A DNA stretch of 64,000 nucleotides from Chitinophagales bacterium (GCA_020635995.1 JACJYS010000003.1:244457-308456); one strand, 5' to 3'. Shown: positions 34,752 to 44,008, counted from the stretch's first letter. The notes: a model not told the origin generated them from the letters alone. A program made the numbers and translations.

Positions 34752-36572
34752 ATGAAAAGACTTATAACATTATTATTCCTAATAAATTTTACATTAATTT
34801 TTGCCCAAAATGTAGGTATAGGCACTAATACACCAGATGCTTCTGCCAAATTAGATATCAGTTCTACAGATAAAGGACTATTAATACCAAGAGTGAGTAT
34901 TAGTAATGTCAATACATTTGGTTTAAGTGGAGGAACAACTACCCCGGGTATGATAGTTTATAATACAAATCCTTCAACTATTGGAGGTTATGGTGCAGGA
35001 TTCTATTATTGGGGTACCACTTGGAATAAAGTAGCCACAGGCAACCCTGTACAAGCCGTTTTAAATGACGGTAAAATTTGGATAGGCAATGCATCTAATG
35101 TACCAACAGAACAAACTATGAGTGGCGATGTAACTATCAGCAATGCAGGCGTTACAACGATACAAGATAATAGTGTAGATGGAACAGACATCACTATAAC
35201 AGCTGAAGCCAATGGTTCATTAATGTATTTTGATGGCACCAATTGGGTAAACTTAGCATCAGGTACAAGTGGTCAGATACTAAAAACCAACGGAGCTGCA
35301 GCACCAACATGGACTAACCCGAACGATTTATTTGTATTTGAAAACGGCTTAACCGAAACTGCACCAAACATTGTTAGATTAGGAGGAACGCTTACACAAG
35401 CCACTACCATAGCACAAGGAGCATACAATATGACCTATAACTTAAATGGTACAGGGGATTTTGACATACAAGATAACGGCACTTCTGCACTTTTTGTAAG
35501 AGATGATGGTTTCGTAGGAATTGGAACAAATAATCCGGAAGATAAATTACATATTAGCGGTGGAGATGTTAGATTAGATGACGGGTATGAACTTTTTTTT
35601 GAAGATAATGGAAAAATACGAGCTTTAGATGATAATCACATGATACATTTTAATAGATCTGTTAATCAAATGATTTTTAGAGAATATGGAGATTTTCATT
35701 TTCTTACAACGGCAGCAGGAACAGATAGACTAACTATACTTCAAAATGGCAATGTTGGTATAGGCACTAATGCACCTTCGCAAAAACTCCATGTTATTGG
35801 AGCAGGGGATGACCAAATGTGGTATGGAGCATCAGGAATTTCCATTATGAACGCAGAAAACACTATAGGAGAAGTGCGTTTAGGAGCGGCTTGGGATAAG
35901 CCCGGTGTTTATTCCAGTAACGATTTGTGGCTATTTGCCGGTTCTTCCACTAATAATGTAATAATGGGCAATAGCAATAATGAACTGGTAAGAGTTACTA
36001 ACACAGGTGTTATTAGATGGGATGATGCGAAAAACACTTATGCCGGTATTGAAGCCTATTATGGAGATAATGACCGCTATGGCTTGGCACAAGCACCCGG
36101 AGGAAATACGGCAATTTATACTTCTGCAGGTTATTCTCCTAGTTTTATAAGTTTTAATTTGGCTACTGGTGCTAGTTCATATACCGAATTAGCAAGAATA
36201 ACCCATGCGGGCGTATTTGAAGCTAAAAATGGTTTGAAAACTAAGAAAACATACAAGTATTTTAGAACTTGTGCTACAGAAGATAATGCTAATACTAAAG
36301 ATTTAGGAAACTGGGATTTATGTTATTTAGCAGGCGTTAGTTTTTATATGGATAATAATGCTACTTGGGATTTAGATAACCAATGTAATGTATATCCCGT
36401 GTACAATACATTAGATGATAACTGGGGAGATGGTGGGGGTAACAATAGTTTAACCCAATCAAATAATGAAACCGTTTCTTATGATACACGATTGTTGTGG
36501 AGGGTTTATACGGAAAGTTTTATTGATAATGATGCTGTTTATTGTGGTGTTATTTGTATTAATTTTGAGTAA
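34752..36572 (+). CDS. exported VGIGT-repeat protein (tail-fibre-like surface protein)
   Basis: 606 aa with a signal peptide (MKRLITLLFLINFTLIFAQ). The motif VGIGTN.P....KL.I appears at residue 21 (VGIGTNTPDASAKLDI) and at about 255 and 335 (VGIGTNNPEDKLHI, VGIGTNAPSQKLHV). This pattern marks beta-helical or fibre-like surface proteins in Bacteroidota and phage-type fibres. Segments rich in Asn, Gly, Thr and Ser and the repeated RLTILQNGN / ARITHAGVF strands support a repetitive beta fold. No T9SS C-terminal sorting domain or intramolecular-chaperone peptidase is recognised. The next gene follows 7 bp later, so they are probably cotranscribed. Function unknown. Confidence 0.75.
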   Translation: MKRLITLLFLINFTLIFAQNVGIGTNTPDASAKLDISSTDKGLLIPRVSISNVNTFGLSGGTTTPGMIVYNTNPSTIGGYGAGFYYWGTTWNKVATGNPVQAVLNDGKIWIGNASNVPTEQTMSGDVTISNAGVTTIQDNSVDGTDITITAEANGSLMYFDGTNWVNLASGTSGQILKTNGAAAPTWTNPNDLFVFENGLTETAPNIVRLGGTLTQATTIAQGAYNMTYNLNGTGDFDIQDNGTSALFVRDDGFVGIGTNNPEDKLHISGGDVRLDDGYELFFEDNGKIRALDDNHMIHFNRSVNQMIFREYGDFHFLTTAAGTDRLTILQNGNVGIGTNAPSQKLHVIGAGDDQMWYGASGISIMNAENTIGEVRLGAAWDKPGVYSSNDLWLFAGSSTNNVIMGNSNNELVRVTNTGVIRWDDAKNTYAGIEAYYGDNDRYGLAQAPGGNTAIYTSAGYSPSFISFNLATGASSYTELARITHAGVFEAKNGLKTKKTYKYFRTCATEDNANTKDLGNWDLCYLAGVSFYMDNNATWDLDNQCNVYPVYNTLDDNWGDGGGNNSLTQSNNETVSYDTRLLWRVYTESFIDNDAVYCGVICINFE

Positions 36573-36579
36573 TATAAAA

Positions 36580-37977
36580 ATGATAAATAAAAAACTTATA
36601 ATGGTAGTATTAAGTACTGCCATTTTTTTTGCTAAGTCCTTTGGTTTTACAGTAAGTGTAACAGATTCTGTTATTGAAGAACCTTTTTTGTTAAAATTAA
36701 AAACTTACAATGAAGGGTATCTTATATTAAAGGACTCGGTACTTATATCAGATAAACAAAAAACCAATATTCAATTAAATACCGGAAACTATACCGGTTT
36801 TGCAGAACTAAGTATAGGAGATAATTTGGTTTGTGGTTTTATTATCAATAAAAATGAACCTAACTTAAATTTAAGGTTTAATACTGAAAAATATAGCAAA
36901 GAAGGTATTGCTTTTAATAATACCAAAGATAATTTATTGTATTCGGAGTTATTAAGTATCAAAGAGAAATTCAATACCTCTTTTAGAAATATTTATGAAG
37001 CCAAAAGTAATTTAATGCCATTAGATTCTTTTTACTTAAACAAACAGTTGCAATATGAGCATCAATATGAACAGTTATATAATCAAATAAATATAGTAGC
37101 AGATAGTATTTTAAAGAAAGACAGTTTAAACTATACGTCCATATTAGCCGATTTTCTTAAAGTGCCTACTCAAAAATATTTTCCTGCATTAAGTAATAGT
37201 TTTGATAATTATGACGCATTATTACATTATCATTATTTTGATTTCATTGATTTTAGCAATCCGTTAATTTTAAATCATCCTGCTTTAAAAGATTACATAT
37301 ACAATTATTTTACATTGTACTGTATCAATACACCCGAAAATTTAAAACAAGGCATTGATATTATTATGAAACAGAGCAATAAAAATACACAAGTAAAAAA
37401 CTATGTTTTTAATGTGCTGATAGATTTGTTTTTAGAAGGCAAGAATGATGCTATTATTAATTATTTATACGAAAATTACGCAGATGGTTGTGCCGTTCAA
37501 TTATCCAATTCTAAACAACAAACTGCATTTGAGAGTATTGTTTATACGCAAGTTGGAGCCACCATTCCCAATATTATTTTAAATGATAGTAAGAACGAAT
37601 TGCAATCGTTACTTAGGAATGCTTCAAAAAATAAATATACCATTGTTTATGTTTGGATGTCAAGTTGCCATGCTTGCGAAACTAAAACGCCAAAATTGGC
37701 ACAAACCATTGCTCCGTACTTAAAAAAAGGATTGGGTGTTTATAGTATTTCATTAGATGAAGAAAAAGACGATTGGTTTGAAGCCATAGTAAAATACGAT
37801 ATAAAAAGCTGGACAAACGTATCGGAACTAACAGCCTTACAAAATGCTTCGGTTTTACCAAAACTCAACATCAGAGCTACACCAAAATTGTTTATTATAG
37901 ATAAAAATGGTATTATTGTAGCCAAAGATATTTTTGGTACTGATTTATTAAACAAACTTAATAAACTCTTAAATTAA
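36580..37977 (+). CDS. exported thioredoxin-like protein (TlpA/DUF5106-like)
   Basis: 465 aa from MINKKLIMVVLSTAIFFAKS, chosen because it begins a signal peptide 7 bp after the preceding stop; the frame is open further upstream only within that gene. A long N-terminal region (about 25-330) is followed by a thioredoxin domain with active site SCHAC (Cys about 363 and 366) in VYVWMSSCHACETKTPK and cis-Pro in RATPKLFII. Similar in plan to the protein at 9658-11148. Probably a periplasmic thiol-disulfide reductase; partnership with the VGIGT surface protein is suggested only by adjacency. Confidence 0.8.
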   Translation: MINKKLIMVVLSTAIFFAKSFGFTVSVTDSVIEEPFLLKLKTYNEGYLILKDSVLISDKQKTNIQLNTGNYTGFAELSIGDNLVCGFIINKNEPNLNLRFNTEKYSKEGIAFNNTKDNLLYSELLSIKEKFNTSFRNIYEAKSNLMPLDSFYLNKQLQYEHQYEQLYNQINIVADSILKKDSLNYTSILADFLKVPTQKYFPALSNSFDNYDALLHYHYFDFIDFSNPLILNHPALKDYIYNYFTLYCINTPENLKQGIDIIMKQSNKNTQVKNYVFNVLIDLFLEGKNDAIINYLYENYADGCAVQLSNSKQQTAFESIVYTQVGATIPNIILNDSKNELQSLLRNASKNKYTIVYVWMSSCHACETKTPKLAQTIAPYLKKGLGVYSISLDEEKDDWFEAIVKYDIKSWTNVSELTALQNASVLPKLNIRATPKLFIIDKNGIIVAKDIFGTDLLNKLNKLLN

Positions 37978-38012
37978 ATTTCATTTCTTTCACAACTTTT
38001 TACTTATAGTTT

Positions 38013-38140
38013 ATACCGATTAGGAATATATAATAGTCCAATTTCGGTTGCACCTTATTGTACTAAATATATTGCTTTATCGGCATTTACCATTGTAAAA
38101 CACAAAGTAGATTAGACTATTTTGCGTTGACAATTGGTAT
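38013..38140 (+). repeat. 128-bp dispersed element
   Basis: Same length and boundaries (ATACCGATT ... AATTGGTAT) as the copy at 7356-7483; differences are scattered substitutions. The internal palindrome is imperfect here (AACACAAAGTAGATT against GACTATTTTGCGTT). It lies between the thioredoxin-like gene and the aminopeptidase, about 30 bp before that start codon region. Confidence 0.8.
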
Positions 38141-38174
38141 TATTATGCTATTTTTGCAATAACATATATTTACT

Positions 38175-39458
38175 ATGAGCCGATACAAACATTTACCCAA
38201 TAGTTTTTTTACCGAAAACAGAAAGCGTTTTATTAAAGAATTAAAACCTAATAGCATTGCCATATTTTTTTCTAACGATTTAATGCCACGAAGTGCCGAT
38301 GGTTTTCATAACTATAGACAAAATCCCGATTTTTATTATTTAACTGGTATTGACCAAGAGGATTGTATGCTTATTTTGTTTCCTGACGCTCCTGTAGCCA
38401 GCCAAAAAGAAATACTGTTTTTAAAAGAAACTAATGAACATATTGCCGTGTGGGAAGGTGCTAAGGTAAATAAAGAACAAGGTAAAGAACTTTCGGGTGT
38501 CAATAATATTCAATGGAATGACAATTTCAATGCTTCGCTTAATGGTTTAATGTTTCAAGCGGAACATGTTTATATAAATCTAAACGAAAACGACCGCTCC
38601 GGCAGTGAAGTTGCCTACAAAGATTTGCGTTTTGCTAATGAACTAAAAACAAGATTTCCTTTGCACAAATTTGAACGCAGTGGCCCAATAATGGCAAAAC
38701 TGCGTAGCATTAAAAGCAAAGAAGAAATAGACACCATACAACAAGCGTGCAATATTACCGAAAAAGCTCTTAGGCAAGTACTCAAAACCACCAAACCGGG
38801 CATGTATGAATATGAAGTAGAAGCAGAAATTATTTCTACATTTATAAAAAATGGAGCTACAGGGCATGCCTACGCTCCTATTATAGCAGGTGGAGCTAAT
38901 GCCTGCGTTTTGCACTATGTAGATAATGACCAAAAACTAAAAGACGGAGATTTACTGTTAATGGATTTTGGTTCGGAGTATGCTTGCTACGCCTCAGATT
39001 TAAGTAGAACAATTCCTGTAAATGGGCGTTTTTCGGCAAGGCAAAAAGAGGTTTATAATGCCTGTTTAAACATTCATAATGAAGCTAAAAAAATGATGTC
39101 GCCAGGTGTAACGCTTAACGATTTTAATATAGAAGTTAAGAAAATGATGAAAAGTGCTTTAATAGACATAAAACTTATAGATAAAAACCTAAGTGAAAAA
39201 GAACAAATGGCTCTTACTCAAAAATACTATCCACATGGCACCAGCCATTTTATGGGTATAGATGTGCATGATATAGGCAACCGATACGCAATAATTCAAG
39301 AAAATATGTGTTTTACTATAGAGCCGGGTATTTATATTCCTAAAGAAAATTTGGGTATTAGAATAGAAAATGATATTATTGTAAAAAATGGAGATAATAT
39401 TGATTTAATGAAAAATATTCCTATTACTATAGAAGAAATTGAAGATTTAATGAATTGA
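38175..39458 (+). CDS. pepP: Xaa-Pro aminopeptidase (M24B, aminopeptidase P)
   Basis: 427-aa dimetal peptidase that removes N-terminal residues preceding Pro. N-terminal AMP_N domain about 1-165 (including RSADGFHNYRQNPDFYYLTG) and C-terminal pita-bread fold with metal ligands in LLLMDFGSEYACYASDLSRT (two Asp), PHGTSHFMGIDVHD (His), FTIEPGIYI (Glu) and GIRIENDIIV (Glu). Cytoplasmic. Monocistronic. Confidence 0.95.
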   Translation: MSRYKHLPNSFFTENRKRFIKELKPNSIAIFFSNDLMPRSADGFHNYRQNPDFYYLTGIDQEDCMLILFPDAPVASQKEILFLKETNEHIAVWEGAKVNKEQGKELSGVNNIQWNDNFNASLNGLMFQAEHVYINLNENDRSGSEVAYKDLRFANELKTRFPLHKFERSGPIMAKLRSIKSKEEIDTIQQACNITEKALRQVLKTTKPGMYEYEVEAEIISTFIKNGATGHAYAPIIAGGANACVLHYVDNDQKLKDGDLLLMDFGSEYACYASDLSRTIPVNGRFSARQKEVYNACLNIHNEAKKMMSPGVTLNDFNIEVKKMMKSALIDIKLIDKNLSEKEQMALTQKYYPHGTSHFMGIDVHDIGNRYAIIQENMCFTIEPGIYIPKENLGIRIENDIIVKNGDNIDLMKNIPITIEEIEDLMN

Positions 39459-39498
39459 TACTGATAAGTATTTACCAATCAACAATCTCAGTTGCTTT

Positions 39499-39543
39499 TA
39501 TGATATATATCATACTTTTAGCTTTCTAAGACCGCTAACTTTG
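39499..39543 (+). promoter_or_regulatory. FNR-like operator and promoter of the Moco operon
   Basis: Perfect 16-bp palindrome TATGATATATATCATA (39499-39514), then the -7 element TAACTTTG (39536-39543). Centre-to-centre distance is 33 bp, so the operator centre is near -41, the class II activator position. It resembles the FNR site TTGAT-N4-ATCAA with A for the first T. Confidence 0.75.
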
Positions 39544-39595
39544 TAGATGTTAATAGTTTTCTTTTTCAACAAAAGAAAGGACAACATTTTGCATT

Positions 39596-40804
39596 ATGAT
39601 AACGGTAAATGAAGCACTCTCAAAAATAGAAGATAAGGTCAGCACACTAACTCCTATTTGTGCACCTTTAAACCAAGCTTATGGCTTAATATTAGCCGAA
39701 AACACAATTAGCAAAATAAATCAACCGCCTTTTAATTCCTCCGCTATGGACGGATATGCTGTAGCAAAAGAAGGATTAAACAGAGAAAATACTTTATTCA
39801 AATTAGTTGGGCTAAGTAAGGCCGGAGATGATATAAGTAACGTCCATTTAAGCAAAGGAGAATGTATTCGGGTTTTTACAGGTTCTGCTGTTCCCAATGG
39901 TTGCCACAAAGTTGTTATTCAAGAAAAAGTGAAAATTAATAGTACTACAATTGAAATTCCCGAAGGAATAAATGAAGGTGCTAATATCCGATTAAAAGGA
40001 GAACAATACAAAAAAGGAGACACGCTACTTTTTAAAGGACAAAAACTAAATGCTGCGGCAATAGGATTACTGGCATCAAGCGGTATATCTAAAGTAAATG
40101 TAATTCCCTCGCCTAAAGTGTCCTTAATAATAACGGGCAATGAGCTTACAGAACTTGGAAAACCTTTAAAATCGGGTGAAATTTACGAAAGCAACTCTTA
40201 TATGTTGGAAGCGGCATTAAAAGAAACTCCTTCGCAAATTATTGATAAAATTAAGCTAAAAGACAACTTATTACACACAAAAAAAAGTATTGCCAAAGCT
40301 CTTGAAAAATCGGATATTGTAATACTCTCCGGAGGAATATCAGTAGGCGATTTTGATTTTGTGGGCGAAGCATTAAAACAATTAAAAGTAGAAACCGTTT
40401 TTTACAAAGTAAAACAAAAACCCGGCAAACCTATATTTTACGGAAGATACAAAAATAAAGAAATCTTTGCCTTACCCGGAAATCCGGCAAGTGCTCTTAC
40501 CGGCTTTTATATTTATGTGCTACCTGCCATTAGAAAAAAAATGGGATTTACGGATATTTATTTACAGAAAAAACCATTTAAGTTAACACACGATTTATTA
40601 GAAAATAAATCAGACCGAACTACCTTTTTAAAGGCTAAATATATAAAAAACAACATTGAAATTCTTGGGGCTCAAAGTTCAGCCATGTTAAAAACTTATG
40701 CCGTCTCTAATGCTTTGGCTATCCTACCTCCTAACTCAAAAAACATGAAAAAAGGAGCAAGTATAGAAGCATATATATTACCCAAAGAATATAATCTAAT
40801 TTAA
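39596..40804 (+). CDS. moeA: molybdopterin molybdotransferase MoeA
   Basis: Inserts molybdate into adenylated molybdopterin. 402 aa. Conserved segments PPFNSSAMDGYAV (about 43-55), RVFTGSAVPNGCHKVVIQE, ITGNELTELGKPLKSGEIYE and LSGGISVGDFDFV, then KPGKPIFYGRY and ALPGNPASALTGF. The C-terminal domain IV is present. First gene of a plus-strand cofactor operon; operator upstream. Confidence 0.97.
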   Translation: MITVNEALSKIEDKVSTLTPICAPLNQAYGLILAENTISKINQPPFNSSAMDGYAVAKEGLNRENTLFKLVGLSKAGDDISNVHLSKGECIRVFTGSAVPNGCHKVVIQEKVKINSTTIEIPEGINEGANIRLKGEQYKKGDTLLFKGQKLNAAAIGLLASSGISKVNVIPSPKVSLIITGNELTELGKPLKSGEIYESNSYMLEAALKETPSQIIDKIKLKDNLLHTKKSIAKALEKSDIVILSGGISVGDFDFVGEALKQLKVETVFYKVKQKPGKPIFYGRYKNKEIFALPGNPASALTGFYIYVLPAIRKKMGFTDIYLQKKPFKLTHDLLENKSDRTTFLKAKYIKNNIEILGAQSSAMLKTYAVSNALAILPPNSKNMKKGASIEAYILPKEYNLI

Positions 40805-40816
40805 TAAGCTATTTTT

Positions 40817-40830
40817 ATGATTTATATCAT
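40817..40830 (+). promoter_or_regulatory. FNR-like operator upstream of the permease gene
   Basis: ATGATTTATATCAT, a perfect ATGAT-N4-ATCAT. A TATCTTTA element at 40862-40869 lies 42 bp further on (centre to centre), one helical turn beyond the spacing at moeA. Start codon of the downstream gene is at 40936. Suggests a second, internal promoter of the Moco operon. Confidence 0.6.
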
Positions 40831-40935
40831 TTATTATACAGTTTCTTCAATTAAAAAATCGTATCTTTACTCATACAACTTTTGTAGTAAAACAACTACG
40901 ATTTTTGGTATTGATTTAGCAAAATTCTTTCGCTT

Positions 40936-41679
40936 ATGAGCAATGAATATTTTATCTTTTTTCTTTGTCTTTTGCCCATAGTTGCTTTTTTATATTCATC
41001 TGTAGGGCATGGCGGTGCAAGCGGATATTTAGCTTTGATGGCTTTATTTGGCGTTGCCACTGAAACTATGAAACCCACAGCTTTATTATTAAATTTATTT
41101 GTAGCAGCCATTTCCTTTTACTTTTATTATAAAGAAGGATATTTCAAACCTAAATTGTTTATTCCATTTGCTATAGCATCTATACCGGCAGCTTTTATTG
41201 GTGGCACAATACAATTAGACAGTTCCATTTATAAAAAAATATTAGCCGTATTTCTCTTATTTGCCATTGCACGAATATTATTTATAGGAAAAAATCTTCA
41301 GCAAAATAATTCTACAAAAGAGATTAAAATATGGTTAGGACTAATAGTTGGATTTTGCATAGGTTTTTTCTCCGGTTTAATTGGAATAGGCGGAGGCATT
41401 ATTCTCAGTCCTATTATTATACTAATGCATTGGGGAAACTTAAAAGAAAGTGCCGCTGTATCTGCACTATTTATTTGGGTAAATTCAGCCGCAGGACTGT
41501 TAGGTCAGTTTAAAGCAGGATACGTTGTAGATACTAATGCCTTTATTTTTGTTTTTCTTGCTTTAATTGGTGGACTACTTGGAGCATTTTTAGGAAGCAA
41601 AAAATTAAAAAGCAGACAATTAGAATATATCCTATCCATAGTCTTATTTATGGCAAGTATTAAATTATGGTTTACATGA
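40936..41679 (+). CDS. TauE/SafE (TSUP) family membrane permease
   Basis: 247 aa, about eight membrane helices with the duplicated TSUP signature: SSVGHGGASGYLALMALFGV (about 19-38) and GLIGIGGGIILSPIIILMHW (about 151-170). Family members move sulfur oxyanions or organosulfur anions. Its place inside a molybdenum-cofactor operon, overlapping mobA by 4 bp, suggests a role with sulfur supply or anion export in nitrate respiration, but substrate is not predictable (inference). Confidence 0.87.
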   Translation: MSNEYFIFFLCLLPIVAFLYSSVGHGGASGYLALMALFGVATETMKPTALLLNLFVAAISFYFYYKEGYFKPKLFIPFAIASIPAAFIGGTIQLDSSIYKKILAVFLLFAIARILFIGKNLQQNNSTKEIKIWLGLIVGFCIGFFSGLIGIGGGIILSPIIILMHWGNLKESAAVSALFIWVNSAAGLLGQFKAGYVVDTNAFIFVFLALIGGLLGAFLGSKKLKSRQLEYILSIVLFMASIKLWFT

Positions 41680-42257
41680 AAAAAACAAACTCAATAACAG
41701 GAATCATTTTAGCTGGCGGAAAAAGTAGCAGGATGGGCACAAACAAAGCTCTTATTCCTATTAATAATATTCCTATGATTGAACAAATAATTAATACCCT
41801 AAATTTTATTTGCGATGACATAATTGTTATTGCCAATAATGATTTACCCATAAAAGGCAATTTCAAAATACAAAAAGATATTATTGAAAACTGTGGACCT
41901 ATGGGAGGTATTCATGCAGGGTTAAATGCCAGTAGTTCATTTAAAAATATAATTGTTAGCTGCGATGCTCCTTACACTAATTTAAAAGCTTTGCAATGCT
42001 TAATAGATTATACAAAAAATTCAAACTGTACTTTATTTGAGCACGAAAACAAAATGCATCCACTACCCGGCTGTTATACTACCAACTGCTTACCTACTAT
42101 AACAGAAAATCTTACTCAAAATAAATTAAAATTAAGAGAAACAGTTACCTCTCTAAATCCAAAAATGATAAACATAGAAAAACTCCTTTTCAAAAATGAT
42201 TATTTAAAAGCCCTAATAAATATTAATACACCTGAAGACTTAAAAGAATTTATATGA
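41676..42257 (+). CDS. mobA: molybdenum cofactor guanylyltransferase
   Basis: Attaches GMP to Mo-molybdopterin to form the bis-MGD cofactor that nitrate reductase NarG needs. 193 aa from MKKTNSITGIILAGGKSSRM; the nucleotide loop LAGGKSSRMGTNKALIPI and NCGPMGGIHAGLNASS and SCDAPYTN (metal-binding Asp) are seen. Start chosen at the ATGA overlap with the permease stop; a GTG-type earlier start at 41667 is less likely. Confidence 0.93.
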   Translation: MKKTNSITGIILAGGKSSRMGTNKALIPINNIPMIEQIINTLNFICDDIIVIANNDLPIKGNFKIQKDIIENCGPMGGIHAGLNASSSFKNIIVSCDAPYTNLKALQCLIDYTKNSNCTLFEHENKMHPLPGCYTTNCLPTITENLTQNKLKLRETVTSLNPKMINIEKLLFKNDYLKALININTPEDLKEFI

Positions 42258-42496
42258 AAATTAATATTAAATATTTTGGATTAATAGCCGATATAACAAA
42301 CTGTGAAGAAGAATGGGCAAATATTGAAGAAAATGAAGATTTAGAATCTCTATTATCAAAATTATCTGAAAAATATAGTGGACTCAAACAAGCTAATTTT
42401 AATATTGCATTAAACTTAGAAATAAATACAAATTTGAATAAACAATTAAAAGATTTAGATGAAATAGCGTTATTGCCACCATTTGCAGGAGGTTAA
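42254..42496 (+). CDS. moaD: molybdopterin synthase sulfur-carrier subunit MoaD
   Basis: 80-aa ubiquitin-like protein ending PPFAGG; the C-terminal Gly-Gly is adenylated by MoeB and converted to thiocarboxylate for sulfur transfer. Start overlaps mobA stop (ATGA). Confidence 0.92.
   Translation: MKINIKYFGLIADITNCEEEWANIEENEDLESLLSKLSEKYSGLKQANFNIALNLEINTNLNKQLKDLDEIALLPPFAGG
42488..42493 (+). promoter_or_regulatory. strong Shine-Dalgarno for moeB
   Basis: AGGAGG lies 7 bp before the ATG at 42501 and inside the end of moaD, one of the few clear ribosome-binding sites in the window; it decides the moeB start. Confidence 0.75.
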
Positions 42497-42500
42497 AATT

Positions 42501-43568
42501 ATGATTACAGAACAAGAAATATCAAGATATTCAAGGCAGATAGTTTTACCCGAAATAGGGATAAAAGGGCAAGAGAAATTAAAAGCAGCCAAAGTTCTTG
42601 TTATTGGTGCCGGAGGATTGGGCTGTCCCGCATTAAGTTATCTTGCCGCAGCAGGAGTAGGCACATTAGGTGTTATAGATTTTGATAACGTAGAGGAAAG
42701 TAACCTTCATAGACAGATATTATTTACCACTGCCGATGTAGGTAAATTAAAAGCTGAGGTAAGTAAATTGCGACTACAAGAATTAAATCCTTTTATTAAA
42801 GTAGTAGCATACACTGAAAAACTGAACTCAAAAAATGCAAGCGATATTTTTAAAAATTACGATATAATTTTAGACGGTAGCGATAATTTTACAACTAAAT
42901 ATTTAGCAAACGATATTTCGGTACAATTAAACAAGCCTTTAGTATATGGCGCCATATACAAACACGAAGGACAAGTAAGTGTTTTTAATTACCGAGGTGG
43001 TGCCACATATCGGTGTGTATTCCCCTCTCCTCCTACCGAAACATTAAAAGTTAATTGTTCAGAAATAGGCGTATTAGGTGTGCTCCCCGGAATTATTGGA
43101 AGCATTCAAGCGAATGAAGTTTTAAAAATAATTTTAAACTTAGGCAATGTTTTGAGTAATAAATTATTCATTTTCAATAGTTTAACGCTAAAAACTAATA
43201 TCCTATCGGTAAAAAGAAATACAAATTTGAATACTACAAGCAATATAGATAGCACTATAAGCGATGAAGCCCCTGTAAAGGAAATAAGTGATACAGAAAT
43301 TGCCAATTTAATAAAATCCGGTGCTACAATAATAGATATAAGAGATAAATGGGAAACACCTAAAATTACAAACTACAAAATAGAACAACTACCGTATAAT
43401 GAATTATTAAGCAATAATGATATGATAGAGATGGACAAAGAATATGTTTTTGTATGCCAAGCAGGCGTTAGAAGTAAAAATTTAGTTTCATACTTGCAAA
43501 CAAAACTTAATCATAAAAAATTATACAGCTTAAAAGGAGGAGCATTAAAATTAGTATCACATGAATGA
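42501..43568 (+). CDS. moeB: MoeB/ThiF-type adenylyltransferase with C-terminal rhodanese domain
   Basis: 355 aa. Activates the MoaD C-terminus. Nucleotide loop VLVIGAGGLGCPALSYLAAA (33-52), catalytic Cys186 in NCSEIGVLGVLPGIIG, and a rhodanese domain about 260-355 with active Cys319 in VCQAGVRS. The fusion lets one protein adenylate MoaD and supply sulfur. Oddity: of the four zinc Cys of E. coli MoeB only the YRC172 is obvious; the usual second CxxC pair before the rhodanese domain is not seen. Its stop overlaps moaE by 8 bp. Confidence 0.92.
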   Translation: MITEQEISRYSRQIVLPEIGIKGQEKLKAAKVLVIGAGGLGCPALSYLAAAGVGTLGVIDFDNVEESNLHRQILFTTADVGKLKAEVSKLRLQELNPFIKVVAYTEKLNSKNASDIFKNYDIILDGSDNFTTKYLANDISVQLNKPLVYGAIYKHEGQVSVFNYRGGATYRCVFPSPPTETLKVNCSEIGVLGVLPGIIGSIQANEVLKIILNLGNVLSNKLFIFNSLTLKTNILSVKRNTNLNTTSNIDSTISDEAPVKEISDTEIANLIKSGATIIDIRDKWETPKITNYKIEQLPYNELLSNNDMIEMDKEYVFVCQAGVRSKNLVSYLQTKLNHKKLYSLKGGALKLVSHE

Positions 43569-44004
43569 AAGAAAAATAAAAAATATATTTATTGAAGGAG
43601 CTATCACTCCAAATTTTATAGCCGAGTCTATTGCTAAGCACCAAAACAAAACAGACATAGGGGCACATCAAATATTTTTAGGTCAAGTAAGAGCAGATAT
43701 TATTGACAATAAAGAAGTAGAATTAATAGAATACTCTTGCTATACAGATATGGCTTTAAATACATTTCACAATATAAGAGAATCCTGTTTTGAAAAATTT
43801 GACATTTCCTGTATGCACATTTATCACAGCATTGGCAAAGTTAAAAAAGGAGAAATATGCCTATTTATTTTTGTTTCATCTAAACACCGAAAAGTAGCAT
43901 TTGAAGCGTGTAGTTTTTTGGTTGAAGAAATCAAAACAAAAGTTCCAATTTTTGGTAAAGAGGTTTTTAAGAATGAAGATTTTAAATGGAAAGTAAATAA
44001 TTAA
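43561..44004 (+). CDS. moaE: molybdopterin synthase catalytic subunit MoaE
   Basis: 147 aa. Converts precursor Z (cPMP) to molybdopterin with thiocarboxylated MoaD. ISCMHIYHSIGKVKKGE, RKVAFEACSFLVEEIKTKVP (in two parts) and IFGKEVFKNEDFKW, including the C-terminal catalytic Lys region, match the family. Confidence 0.93.
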   Translation: MNERKIKNIFIEGAITPNFIAESIAKHQNKTDIGAHQIFLGQVRADIIDNKEVELIEYSCYTDMALNTFHNIRESCFEKFDISCMHIYHSIGKVKKGEICLFIFVSSKHRKVAFEACSFLVEEIKTKVPIFGKEVFKNEDFKWKVNN

Positions 44005-44008
44005 ATAA

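Noticed and set aside
36466..36579. Upstream in-frame extension of the thioredoxin-like gene
   Set aside because: It overlaps the end of the VGIGT protein gene in another frame, and the internal Met at 36580 starts a proper signal peptide.
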